Assembly (NCBI GenBank): GCA_016209585.1
Contig: JACQVU010000236.1
Coordinates: 1 to 14,223, forward strand
Reading direction: 5' to 3'
DNA: 14,223 bases
From: Planctomycetota bacterium
GTDB taxonomy: Bacteria; Planctomycetota; UBA8742; JACQVU01
The notes below the pieces were generated by a model that saw only the letters and a program-made list of their open reading frames with translations, was not told the origin of the DNA and did no database searches. A program made the position numbers and the translations under genes. Shown in pieces: positions 1 to 7,738 of the stretch (positions within the stretch are counted from its first letter, which is position 1; each line of letters begins with the position of its first letter).

Positions 1-532
1 CGCCCACCCGCTCGCCCACCGCGGCGTCCACGGCCAGAAGACGCTCCACCGTGTCCCACCAGCAGACCTGGATGAGCCGCGGGTGGCGGAAGGCGCGCAA
101 CCGCTCCACCGGGCGCGACGTGGCGGCGTTGGCGCCGACGTACCGTTCGTATCCGGGCGAGCCGCGCCGCCCGCCCTCGTACACGAAGTCCAGCCCGGCC
201 GCGTAGTCGTCCACGTGGGCGATGGCCGGGCACTCCTCCACGGGCGCCGCCGCCAGAATCTCGCGGAACAGCCCGCCGTCCATCGGCGAGCACGCGACGC
301 TCCGGTCCCCGGCCGCCTCCCGGATCACCGCGCCGTTCTGCGCCACCGCGTACCCCGTGAGCGACAGCGTCTGAAGGAACGGCCGCATGCTCCGGTACCG
401 CCGCCCGCTGCAGATCACCACGATCACGCCCCGCCGGCGGGCGCGATCCACGGCCTCAGCCACCCGCGGCGTCACGTGAGAGGTCTCGTCGAGCAGCGTG
501 CCGTCAAGGTCCACGGCCAGAAGACGCGGCAT
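1..532 (-). CDS. Cof-type HAD-superfamily phosphatase, partial (C-terminus beyond window edge)
   Basis: The reading frame is open from an ATG at 530-532 to the window edge (177 codons) and lacks its C-terminal part. The N-terminus reads MPRLLAVDLDGTLLDE, which is the HAD motif I (DxDGT, nucleophile Asp9 and acid/base Asp11). It is followed by VVICSGRR at about residues 39-46, which is motif II with its Ser. The order of motifs and the large region after motif II (a C2-type cap of the IIB class, running through DYAAGLDFVYEGG) fit Cof/YidA-like sugar-phosphate or nucleotide phosphatases, usually about 260-290 residues. Motifs III and IV (Lys and DD) should lie beyond the edge. No Shine-Dalgarno sequence is visible before the ATG. 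It is transcribed divergently from the isomerase-like gene at 745. The substrate cannot be told from sequence. Confidence 0.85.
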   Translation of the reverse strand, partial: MPRLLAVDLDGTLLDETSHVTPRVAEAVDRARRRGVIVVICSGRRYRSMRPFLQTLSLTGYAVAQNGAVIREAAGDRSVACSPMDGGLFREILAAAPVEECPAIAHVDDYAAGLDFVYEGGRRGSPGYERYVGANAATSRPVERLRAFRHPRLIQVCWWDTVERLLAVDAAVGERVG

Positions 533-583
533 GGCTTGAAAACGCGAATCTCGAAGTCGGCGCCCGTCGTGGGCGTGGTGCGC

Positions 584-625
584 GGTTCTCGGTTCTCGGT
601 GCACGGCGCGTGGCGCTTGGTGGAC
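584..625. repeat. Tandem heptads, each starting GG, in the divergent intergenic gap
   Basis: Six consecutive 7-base units lie in phase from 584: GGTTCTC, GGTTCTC, GGTGCAC, GGCGCGT, GGCGCTT, GGTGGAC. The first two are identical and the later ones have drifted. They lie in the 212-base gap between the divergent HAD and isomerase genes. The rest of that gap (626-744) is pyrimidine-rich with CTTCG/TTCGC-like short repeats and shows no clear promoter. The unit length matches the AGTTGTC repeats elsewhere in the window, which suggests one class of short tandem repeat with several sequence families. Confidence 0.5.
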
Positions 626-744
626 TTTCCCCCGCTTCGTTCGCTATCCTCCATCGCTTCGCGTTCGCCGGTCAACCGTTCTCCCGCGTTCCCGTCCCTC
701 GGCCTTCGCCCTTCACCGTTTAACCGCCGTCGCTTTCCGCCGCC

Positions 745-1590
745 ATGCTCACCTTCGTTTCCACCACCTGCGTGCCCGAGTGCCGCGACCTCCGCCGCGC
801 CCTCGACTGGATGGCGGCCGAGGGCTTCGACCGCGTCGAAATCGGCTCCTACCACCTGCCGCTCGCCGACCCCGTGGCTGAGGCGCTGCGCGGCGCCCCC
901 CGTCGGCGGTTGATCGTCCACAACTACTTTCCGCCGGCCGAGAACCCCTTCATCGTGAACATCGGCTCGGCCGACCCGGCCGTGCTGGCGAAGTCGGTGG
1001 CGCAGGTGAAACGGGCCATTGACACCGCGAAGGCCGTGGGAGCGGAACTTTACACGTTCCACCCCGCGTTCCTGGTGGACCCGGCGCCGCCCGAGGGGAA
1101 GAAGGACTCTCTCTACTGGCCGGGCCGGGCGGTGACGCGGGAGCGCGCCTGGGAGATCTTCCTCCCGGCGCTCCGCGACATCATCGCCCACGCCGACCGC
1201 GCCGGGCAGCGGGTGGCCATTGAGAACCAAGGCTCGGTGAAGGAGAACGACAGCCTGATGATGACCCAGCCCTGGGAGTGGCGAGACCTCATGGCCGAGA
1301 CGCGGGCCACCTCCCTCGGGGTGCTGGTGGACGTTGGCCACCTGAAACTGTCGGCCGTGGCCAACAAGTTTCGCCGCGAGGAACTGCTCGAAGCCGTGGA
1401 AGGTCGCATCTACGCCTTCCACGCGCACGACAACGACGGCCAGGACGATCAGCATCGGCCGGTAGGCGAGGGCGCGTGGTTCCTCTCCACCATCCGCCAG
1501 GCGCGGTTCGAGCGCACTCCGGTGGTGCTGGAGTCGTGGGACCTGACGCCCGACCAGGTGCGCGCCAGCCTCGCCGCGATGGAAGGCTGA
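745..1590 (+). CDS. Sugar phosphate isomerase/epimerase-like protein (AP_endonuc_2 / xylose isomerase-like TIM barrel)
   Basis: This 281-residue protein fits the xylose isomerase-like TIM barrel family (Pfam AP_endonuc_2), which includes sugar and inositol epimerases and endonuclease IV. Strand-end motifs are recognisable: GFDRVEIGSYH (about 27-37), LIVHNYFPP (56-64), ELYTFHPAF with His106 (101-109), VAIENQG with Glu160 (157-163), LGVLVDVGHL with Asp196 and His199 (191-200), IYAFHAHDNDG with His226/His228 and Asp229 (222-232), and VVLESW with Glu263 (260-265). Glu160, Asp196, a barrel His and Glu263 are the expected divalent-metal ligands. The ATG at 745 is used because the first barrel strand (LTFVSTTCV) begins at residue 2; no Shine-Dalgarno sequence is seen. 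It converges on the dehydrogenase gene, with a repeat between the two stops. The exact substrate is unknown. Confidence 0.85.
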   Translation: MLTFVSTTCVPECRDLRRALDWMAAEGFDRVEIGSYHLPLADPVAEALRGAPRRRLIVHNYFPPAENPFIVNIGSADPAVLAKSVAQVKRAIDTAKAVGAELYTFHPAFLVDPAPPEGKKDSLYWPGRAVTRERAWEIFLPALRDIIAHADRAGQRVAIENQGSVKENDSLMMTQPWEWRDLMAETRATSLGVLVDVGHLKLSAVANKFRREELLEAVEGRIYAFHAHDNDGQDDQHRPVGEGAWFLSTIRQARFERTPVVLESWDLTPDQVRASLAAMEG

Positions 1591-1600
1591 GGCTGATATC

Positions 1601-1636
1601 AGTTGTCGGTTATCAGTGAACTGACAACTGATAACT
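1601..1636. repeat. AGTTGTC-type heptamer repeat with a perfect inverted repeat between convergent genes
   Basis: Units AGTTGTC (1601-1607) and GGTTATC (1608-1614) on the plus strand are followed by inverted units GACAACT (1623-1629) and GATAACT (1630-1636). This creates a perfect 9-bp inverted repeat, GTTATCAGT (1609-1617) with ACTGATAAC (1627-1635), around a 9-base loop. It sits between the convergent stops at 1590 and 1637. It could act as a bidirectional hairpin but has no T-run. The TAG stop of the dehydrogenase (1635-1637, complement) overlaps the last repeat unit, so the repeat supplies part of the stop codon. Confidence 0.65.
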
Positions 1637-2459
1637 ACCCCAAATGCGGATTGCGCACGTCGTAGACGGTGAAGTCGGCGTAACCGCGACCGCGCAAAAA
1701 CTCCTCGTCGATGAGGGTCTGGCCGGTCAAGTCAGCCGGGGGGGTGCGGCAGATTTCCAGCACCGCGTCAGCCTGGATGCGCGGGCTGCGGTAGGGAATG
1801 GCCTCGTGGCCGAACCACTCGCCGAAGACGCGCGTGGCCTGGGTGTCGATGGCCGTGGCGGGCCACAGGGCGTTCACGGCGACGCGCGCGGGGCGCAGTT
1901 CCTCGGCCAGCGCCCGCGTGAGGATGGTCATACCGTATTTCGTGACCAGGTACGGCCCCTTGCCGTGCATGCCCAGATTCGTCGCCAGAGCCGGCCGATC
2001 CAGCGGCGGACTCATGTTGATGACGTGGCCGCCGCCGGCGGCGCGGAGGTGGGGAATGGCGTAATGGCAGGTGAGGAAGGTGGCCTTGACGTTCACGTCC
2101 CACATCAGGAGGAAGCGTTTGAGCGGCATGTGCTCCACTTCCTGCCACCAGATGGCGCCGGCGTTGTTGATCAAGATGTCAATCCGGCCGAGGGCGACAG
2201 CGGCCTGTTCGATCAACAGGCGCACGTCGTCTTCGGAGCGCACGTCGCACCGCACGGGCAGCGCGCGCGCCCCGAGAGCCTCGATCTCCCGCGCCACGTC
2301 GTGGATGGAGCCGGGAGACTTGGCGCTGGACTCCTCCGTCTTGGCCGCCACGACCACGGCGACGCCCTCTTGGGCCAGGCGCAGCGCGCAGGCGCGGCCG
2401 ATGCCGCGTGACGCCCCGGTGATGACCGCGACCTTTCCCCGGAGAGGCTGGCTGGGCAT
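1635..2459 (-). CDS. Short-chain dehydrogenase/reductase, HSDL2/SCPx-like subfamily
   Basis: From the ATG at 2457-2459 this is a 274-residue classical-type SDR, an NAD(P)-dependent oxidoreductase with a Rossmann fold. Visible motifs are TGASRGIG (14-21, dinucleotide binding), CDVR (71-74), NNAG (98-101), Ser150 in INMSPP, and YxxxK as YLVTK (Tyr170, Lys174). Several stretches match what I remember of HSDL2-like proteins: VVAAKTEE near 40, GSIHDVAREIEALGARALP, VNVKATFL, NMSPPL, VAVNALWPATAIDTQA, and a C-terminal segment like LIDEEFLRGRGYADFTVYDV. The animal protein carries an extra SCP2 domain, which is absent here. An upstream in-frame start at 2591 would lie inside the neighbouring gene and add 44 unrelated residues, so I reject it. 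The start follows the stop of the membrane/GH99-like gene by 7 bases, so the two are probably cotranscribed. The substrate is unknown. Confidence 0.85.
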   Translation of the reverse strand: MPSQPLRGKVAVITGASRGIGRACALRLAQEGVAVVVAAKTEESSAKSPGSIHDVAREIEALGARALPVRCDVRSEDDVRLLIEQAAVALGRIDILINNAGAIWWQEVEHMPLKRFLLMWDVNVKATFLTCHYAIPHLRAAGGGHVINMSPPLDRPALATNLGMHGKGPYLVTKYGMTILTRALAEELRPARVAVNALWPATAIDTQATRVFGEWFGHEAIPYRSPRIQADAVLEICRTPPADLTGQTLIDEEFLRGRGYADFTVYDVRNPHLG

Positions 2460-2466
2460 GGAGAGC

Positions 2467-5400
2467 CTATTTCTGAAGTTCGGCCTTCGGCCGTCCGCCG
2501 TGGAACTCATCGCACCACTTGCGGGTGCGGTCGAGGAACATGAGGCCATGCTCCATGGTCGGCTCGATTTCGGTGCCCTCGTGCAGTTCATTCCAGGAGA
2601 CGATAAGCACCCAGTCCGCCCCGGCGTCGATCGCCGCCCGCCACGTCACGTCGTAGCACCAGCGCGTCTCGCGCGCCGGCTCCAGCGGGTTGGCGACGCT
2701 GGTGGCCTGGCCGCCTTTCGCGAAGCGCGGCACGTCGGTGCCCCACCGCCCGTCTTCCTTGGGCGTGCCCAGATAGCCGTGCACCGACGTGTTGTTGCAT
2801 CCCGGGATCACCACCGCGCACTGCACCGCCCCGCGGCTGTGCGCCAGCGCGCGCGTGGCGCCGAAGACGCGGTCCAGCATGCTCTCGTCGCCCTGGGCGG
2901 GCAGCAGCGTCTGGCCGTCGACCCAGCGGACGGGCAGATCGGGGTGGCCCCAGCGCGCGCGCCAGATGCCGCTGGTGTCGTAGTAGGTGAGGCCGTCGAA
3001 GAGATCGCACCACTCCTCGCAGGGCGGGGCGTAGGCGTCGCCCACCAGGAAGACGTCCGGACCCACCCGCTCCGCGGAGCCGCGGCGAAGGGCATGGTAC
3101 CGGCGCTCATACACGCGGTAGGGCAGGTCGGACTGGCCCGTGCCGTTCGTGAAGTAGACCACGCGCCCGCCCACCCGCAGCGTGCGCGGGTGGTTCCCGA
3201 AGCGCGCCAGGAACTCGGCGGCGTGGTCGTGCTCCACGCCCTGGCCGTCCCGCCGCGTGAGCGCGTCGCCGTAGTAGGCGAACCGCAGCCGCGAGCCGAT
3301 CTCGCCCGCCAGGCGGTAGAGCGTCGTCACCACCTCCAGGTTGGGGGGGTGCATGATGAGCACCACGTCGATCCCCGCGATCTCCATGAGGCGCAGTTGC
3401 GAGCGGATCACCGCCTCGTCCAGGGAGTCGTAGTAGCCCTCTTCGGCGTAGGGTTCGGCCGCGCGCAGGCGCTTCTTGTCCGCATCGGGGACATGCTCCA
3501 GGGCGGCGAGATGCTCGTCGAACCGCGGCGCGCCGGGGTTGAAACAGACGCGCCGCTCCGTGGCCAGCGCGCGCGGAGGGTCGTTGGCCCAGACCCCCTC
3601 GTTCCCGCGCCACTCCACGTGGAAGTTCTCACCGTAGTGCGCCCAGCGCCGCGCCAGAAGCGCCCGCACCCGCGCCTCGAACGGCCCCGTGGACCCCGGC
3701 CGCGCCACCACCGACACCCGTCCGTCGCCGGGGGCGTCGCGGGCCGTGAAGTCGTCGGGGAAGAGGAAACGATACCGCCCCATCTCGCCCGGCCTCGGCG
3801 CCGGCAGCGGAGTCTCATACACCATGTTCCCCTTGTGGAAACGCAACCTCCCCGTCGCGCCGGGCGGCAACTCCGCCTCCAGCGTCAGTTCCGTCCGCCA
3901 ACCCCGCCCCTGGCCGCGGCCGGAGCGCGGCGCGCGCGAGGCCTCGTAGTTGTCCCACGGCCCCCAGAGGAAGGCGGTCTTGAAGGGCGCTTCCAGCACC
4001 AGCCCGTCGCCGGCGGCTGACGTGAGGCAACGGGCCACCACCCCGCCTCCCTCCGCGTCCGGAACGGCGGCGACGGCGACGTCCTTCACGCCGCCCTCGC
4101 CCCGCGCCGTCCACGACTGGCCGCGGCTGCCGATCAGGTCCACCTTCTGTTCCGCCGCCATGCGCGCGCCGGTGGGGCCGTCGGGCGTGCCGTACCAGGT
4201 GTAGAGGCAGGCGAAGACCAGGCGCTGGTTCTCCGGCTCCAGCGCCGGCGGCGCGCGGCCCACCCGGCCCTGGCTTTCCGTTAACTTCCATCCCAGCCCG
4301 CCGAGCGGCGCGGCCAGCAGCAGGAGCAGCGGAAGGATCATCAGCGGCGTGCCGGCCACCGGCGAGGCGCGCTCCGCGCCGAAGAAGGGCCGGATCACCA
4401 GCAGCATGCCGGGCACGAAGAGCGCCGCGGCCGCGCCGTAGAACCAGGGGCAGAAGAGGTCGAAGTCCACCAGGCGCAACTGGTCGAAGATGGGCCGATC
4501 GTCCGGCGCGATCCACACCATCAGCGCCAGCGCCATTCCCGGCAGCAGCCCGACGCCGGCCGCGAACAGGCCCCACGCCGAGCCGTTCACCGCCAGCGAC
4601 CGGAACAGGTGGGCCGTGTTGAAACAGGTGATGAGCGCCGCCACCGCCGCCGCCGGAATGATCACCGGGCCGGTGAAGGGGCGGTCTGGAGAGAGCACGT
4701 AGCCAAAGAAGCCGAAGGCGTACACCCCGGCCGGCACGAGATTCAACAGCGGCAGGAGGCAGGTCACCGCGCCGCGGAACTCGTCCTTGCGACGCATCTG
4801 CCAGTAAGCCAGGAAACCGCCCAGAAGCAGCGCGCCGATGGTGGCCAGCGAGAGGTATTCGTACGGCCGGCGCGCATGGTAGGCCATCACCTCCGGCCGG
4901 GTCACCCACAGCAGCAAGAGCATCATCTGGACGCCGAGCATGAAAGCCGCGCCCAGCGAGCCCAGGAACGCCGGCGCCGTGTAACAGGCGCTCGCGGCCT
5001 CGTCGCCCCGCGCCAGAATGCCCCCGCCGGCGCACCAATAGAACGCGACGCCCAGGAAGACCGTGGCCAGCCCGATGGCGATCCCGCCCTCCAGGCTCCA
5101 CGCCAGGCCCAGATAGCGCCCCGTCATCTGCCATGCGAAGGCAAAGAGAAAACCCGAGGCCAGCGACCCGGCGTACACCTTGCGCGAGAACCCCTGCTTG
5201 ACGAACCGCCCCGCCCCGCCGGCCAGCGCCACCAGGGCGGCGCAGAAACCGGCGAAAACCAGGAACTCGCCCACGAAATAGATCACGTTGGGCGGCAACC
5301 TCACGCCGGCGACGTCCCACTTCTCCGACTGGCACAGCAGGATGAGGATTCGCCCCGCCCCGCAGGCCGCGGCCCCCTTCGCGCAAAGGAAGGCCGGACG

Positions 5401-5676
5401 GACGAAGACCGCGAAGACCGGCGCCAGCAGCAGCATGGCCAGGCCGGCCCCCACCCAGGGAAGCAGGGCGTCAAGCACCCTCCCCATCAACACCCCGCGG
5501 AACCCCTGGATGAACGACAAAGTGAGCGCGAACGAGAGCAGCAGCGTCACCAGGTAGAACCCGCGCGGAACCGCCGCGCCCGCGCCAGTCGCGACGGGCG
5601 GCTCCGGCGCCTGCCAGGGCGCGGCGGTCGGCGCACGCGCGGGAACGTCGGCGGCGGGGAAAAGCGTGGCGGCCAT
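2467..5676 (-). CDS. Polytopic membrane protein fused to a C-terminal GH99-like glycosidase domain
   Basis: A 1069-residue protein in two halves. After a proline/alanine-rich N-terminus (1-37), residues about 38-463 hold roughly 12-13 hydrophobic segments, for example 39-57, 70-92, 131-155, 234-258, 303-328 and 442-463. From about 487 the chain resembles family GH99 (endo-alpha-mannosidase/endomannanase-like): first barrel strand VFACLYTWYGTPDG (487-500), then EEGYYDSLDEAVIRSQLRLMEIAGIDVVLIMH in outline (745-776), VVYFTNGTG (839-847), and a terminal SWNELHEGTEIEP (1027-1039). The two Glu of that last motif (1030, 1033) have the i/i+3 spacing of the GH99 catalytic pair. Between about 500 and 680 lies a likely beta-rich insert (LEAPFKTAFLWGPWDNY, AELPPGATGRLRFHKGN). 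If the enzyme half faces outward it would act on extracellular or envelope glycans, but topology is not certain. A G-run lies 6 bases before the ATG. The gene follows the 335-residue gene by 40 bases and precedes the dehydrogenase by 7. Confidence 0.75.
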   Translation of the reverse strand: MAATLFPAADVPARAPTAAPWQAPEPPVATGAGAAVPRGFYLVTLLLSFALTLSFIQGFRGVLMGRVLDALLPWVGAGLAMLLLAPVFAVFVRPAFLCAKGAAACGAGRILILLCQSEKWDVAGVRLPPNVIYFVGEFLVFAGFCAALVALAGGAGRFVKQGFSRKVYAGSLASGFLFAFAWQMTGRYLGLAWSLEGGIAIGLATVFLGVAFYWCAGGGILARGDEAASACYTAPAFLGSLGAAFMLGVQMMLLLLWVTRPEVMAYHARRPYEYLSLATIGALLLGGFLAYWQMRRKDEFRGAVTCLLPLLNLVPAGVYAFGFFGYVLSPDRPFTGPVIIPAAAVAALITCFNTAHLFRSLAVNGSAWGLFAAGVGLLPGMALALMVWIAPDDRPIFDQLRLVDFDLFCPWFYGAAAALFVPGMLLVIRPFFGAERASPVAGTPLMILPLLLLLAAPLGGLGWKLTESQGRVGRAPPALEPENQRLVFACLYTWYGTPDGPTGARMAAEQKVDLIGSRGQSWTARGEGGVKDVAVAAVPDAEGGGVVARCLTSAAGDGLVLEAPFKTAFLWGPWDNYEASRAPRSGRGQGRGWRTELTLEAELPPGATGRLRFHKGNMVYETPLPAPRPGEMGRYRFLFPDDFTARDAPGDGRVSVVARPGSTGPFEARVRALLARRWAHYGENFHVEWRGNEGVWANDPPRALATERRVCFNPGAPRFDEHLAALEHVPDADKKRLRAAEPYAEEGYYDSLDEAVIRSQLRLMEIAGIDVVLIMHPPNLEVVTTLYRLAGEIGSRLRFAYYGDALTRRDGQGVEHDHAAEFLARFGNHPRTLRVGGRVVYFTNGTGQSDLPYRVYERRYHALRRGSAERVGPDVFLVGDAYAPPCEEWCDLFDGLTYYDTSGIWRARWGHPDLPVRWVDGQTLLPAQGDESMLDRVFGATRALAHSRGAVQCAVVIPGCNNTSVHGYLGTPKEDGRWGTDVPRFAKGGQATSVANPLEPARETRWCYDVTWRAAIDAGADWVLIVSWNELHEGTEIEPTMEHGLMFLDRTRKWCDEFHGGRPKAELQK

Positions 5677-5716
5677 CAGATACCCCCCCGGTTGTCGCGG
5701 TGTCAGCCCGCCCGGA

Positions 5717-6724
5717 TCACTTCGGCGCGGCGGGGGCCGCGCCCGGCGCGGGCTGGGGGCGCCGGCGCAGCCACATCTCCAGGATGGGATAGCCGATCAT
5801 CACCGTGAGGCACCCGGTCTGCGTCAGGCCGGCGAGCATGACGAAGAACGACACCAGGTCCCACCCGGTGGCCTTGACCAGGAACCAGCCGGCGATGTCG
5901 CAGAGCAGCATGAGGAAGGAAAGCGCCATCACCAGGTTCTTGATCCCGGCGTTCATCATGGTCTGCCGGAAGAGCGCGCAGATCAGGATGAGCATCGTGG
6001 CGATGCCGATGAGGTGGAAGTGCGACAACTCCAGGATCTGCTGCCACGACATGCCCGTGTCGGGCCGACAGAGCCGCGCGAAGGCGTCCCACTGGTCCAG
6101 GAAAAGCCCCGCGGCCGGCGGCGGCTCTTCCGCGTCTTTCTCGTGGCACCCCGCCGTGCACCGCTCTGCAATGGCCGGCTTGAGGTCGTCGAAGCGATGC
6201 TTGCGGTCGTCTGAAGGCGCCACGCCGGCGGCCAGGTCGTCGCGCACGTCCAGGGAGAGGTCTTGCAGCCGTTTGAAGCGCGCGTCCAGCGGCCGGCTCT
6301 GCCGGATGGAGCGGGGAATGTTCATCTCCTTCACCTCGAAGGCCGGGTTGGCCTTGCGCTCCTGCTCGAAGATGCGCCGCTCGTCGGCCGTCATCTCGAA
6401 GGCGTGCGCCCGCATGGAGCCGTCGATGGCCGCGGCCAGCCGCGTGAAGTTGATGTTGCCCGCGAAGCGCGCCGTCACGTCCGCGGGGGTCGGCAGGATC
6501 GAATCCGACCCGTCCAGCGGGCCATACTTGGCGACCAGGTTAAAGACGGCGCACACGTACCCCGCCGCCAACGCCAGCAGAAAAAGCGTATGGACCACCC
6601 GCAGGCCGAAACTGTCGTTCTGCAGCCCCCGCCCGTCCGCCGGCTGGCGCTCACCCCCCGGCTGGTCCGACTTGGCCCGCCGACGCGACGAAGAGCCGCC
6701 CGATTCGTCGGTGTAGAAGCCCAT
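5717..6724 (-). CDS. Membrane protein with a periplasmic CX3CH haem-like motif (putative cytochrome)
   Basis: I do not recognise a named family for this 335-residue protein. It has a polar N-terminus with a basic run (SSSRRR), one membrane segment at about 42-64, a soluble region at about 65-230, and three further helices at about 233-252, 262-284 and 289-315. The soluble region holds CTAGCH (Cys189, Cys193, His194), a c-type haem motif with one extra residue (CX3CH in place of CXXCH). The first helix of the C-terminal trio contains HFH (His235, His237), which could ligate haem or metal. This arrangement suggests a membrane-bound electron-transfer protein with the soluble part outside the cytoplasm; that is inference. 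The start was taken at 6724 because it precedes the first helix at a reasonable distance; no good ribosome site is seen. It lies in the minus-strand gene run, 40 bases upstream of the GH99-like fusion. Confidence 0.65.
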   Translation of the reverse strand: MGFYTDESGGSSSRRRAKSDQPGGERQPADGRGLQNDSFGLRVVHTLFLLALAAGYVCAVFNLVAKYGPLDGSDSILPTPADVTARFAGNINFTRLAAAIDGSMRAHAFEMTADERRIFEQERKANPAFEVKEMNIPRSIRQSRPLDARFKRLQDLSLDVRDDLAAGVAPSDDRKHRFDDLKPAIAERCTAGCHEKDAEEPPPAAGLFLDQWDAFARLCRPDTGMSWQQILELSHFHLIGIATMLILICALFRQTMMNAGIKNLVMALSFLMLLCDIAGWFLVKATGWDLVSFFVMLAGLTQTGCLTVMIGYPILEMWLRRRPQPAPGAAPAAPK

Positions 6725-6774
6725 GCGCTCTGGAGAAAGGTCAGGAGGTGGGAACTGGGGGTTCGGGAGCGGCT

Positions 6775-6802
6775 GACAACTGACAACTGACGACCGACAA
6801 CT
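6775..6802. repeat. Four tandem heptamers of the AGTTGTC family
   Basis: Read on the plus strand the units are GACAACT (6775-6781), GACAACT (6782-6788), GACGACC (6789-6795) and GACAACT (6796-6802), the reverse complement of AGTTGTC. They fill much of the 90-base gap between the 304-residue gene (stop at 6815) and the 335-residue gene (start at 6724). They begin 12 bases after the stop of the first gene in its reading direction. Confidence 0.75.
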
Positions 6803-6814
6803 CCGCCGGGGCGG

Positions 6815-7729
6815 TCACGGTTCGCGGTAGGTCACGTCGCTGCCGTCGGCGCGATGCAACCCCTCGCCAAGGATGGCGGCGCGGGCGCCGGGGCGCGTGA
6901 GGAAGAAGAGCAGCGCCGCGGGCACCAGGATGGCGATGGCCTGGATGCCCAGTTGCAGGGCTTCTCCCCCAGCCCCCTGCATGTTCTGCCCGAAACCGCC
7001 GAGTGGATTCGCGGCCGCGCCCTGCGCCTGGGCCTGCATATCCGCGATCTTCTCGGTGAATGGCTTCATGGCCGGCCGGGCGATGAACACCTGGAACAGG
7101 AGATAGACGACGTTGAGCAGCGCCTTCCCACCGAGACCGAGCAGGGCCAGCGAGTAGGACCAGCGGCTGTACTTGATCAGGCCAATGCCGGCGACCAGCG
7201 TGATGGTTCCAAGGACGAGGCCGTCGAAGAGCGAGAAGCCAGCGCCGGCGTAAGCCATGCCGGTGAAGGTCGGGTCCTGCATAACGGTGAAGGTTTCGAT
7301 CACGGGCTTGATCCTGTCCACGTCGTTCTCCAGAGCGCCCTTTTGGGCGGTCGCGGCCGGGAGGCTCTCACGATCGTAGGTGGTGTAGACCTTGGACGCT
7401 CCTCCCACCGGGCCTTCGGGGGCCTTGCTCTTGGGGGCGTCGGCGGGTTCTTCGGAGGGCGTCTTGACCGGTTTCGCGCCGGCTGCGGGCGCTGGGGGGG
7501 TCAGGCGAGCGATGTCGGCCTCCACCTGTTTGAGTTCATCCTCGGCCGCGGCGAGTTGCTCCCGCGCGGAAAGGCCTCCCTTGGGCGGGATCAGCTTGTC
7601 CATATTCTGGATCATGACGACGCCGAAGATGCCGCAGCAGCCGCCCATGCCGCCGCCGAAGAGGATCGAGAGGATGGCCCAGATGAGGGCGAGGATGCCG
7701 ATGGTCTTGGGGGCTTGGGAGCGTTCCAT
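6815..7729 (-). CDS. Hypothetical four-helix membrane protein
   Basis: A 304-residue protein that I cannot assign to a family. It opens with a hydrophobic, glycine-rich stretch (TIGILALIWAILSILFGGGMGG, about 9-30, continuing to about 40 with a Cys pair at 31-32). A charged, probably helical segment follows (51-75, REQLAAAEDELKQVEADIARL), then a Pro/Ala/Lys-rich linker (78-110). Three more hydrophobic segments lie at about 160-184, 191-215 and 258-278. The region between the last two is Gln/Ala/Gly-rich (AQAQGAAANPLGG). The ATG at 7727-7729 follows the cyclase stop codon by 9 bases, and the sequence TAAGG spanning that stop serves as a possible ribosome site, so translation is likely coupled to the cyclase gene. 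A role as a membrane partner of the cyclase is possible but unproven. Confidence 0.7.
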   Translation of the reverse strand: MERSQAPKTIGILALIWAILSILFGGGMGGCCGIFGVVMIQNMDKLIPPKGGLSAREQLAAAEDELKQVEADIARLTPPAPAAGAKPVKTPSEEPADAPKSKAPEGPVGGASKVYTTYDRESLPAATAQKGALENDVDRIKPVIETFTVMQDPTFTGMAYAGAGFSLFDGLVLGTITLVAGIGLIKYSRWSYSLALLGLGGKALLNVVYLLFQVFIARPAMKPFTEKIADMQAQAQGAAANPLGGFGQNMQGAGGEALQLGIQAIAILVPAALLFFLTRPGARAAILGEGLHRADGSDVTYREP

Positions 7730-7738
7730 GGAGAGACC

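Noticed and set aside
2071..4020. Long plus-strand open frame opposite the membrane/GH99-like gene and the dehydrogenase
   Set aside because: It is Arg/Pro/His-rich with no recognisable domain and lies antisense to two well-supported genes. Long antisense frames are common in GC-rich DNA.
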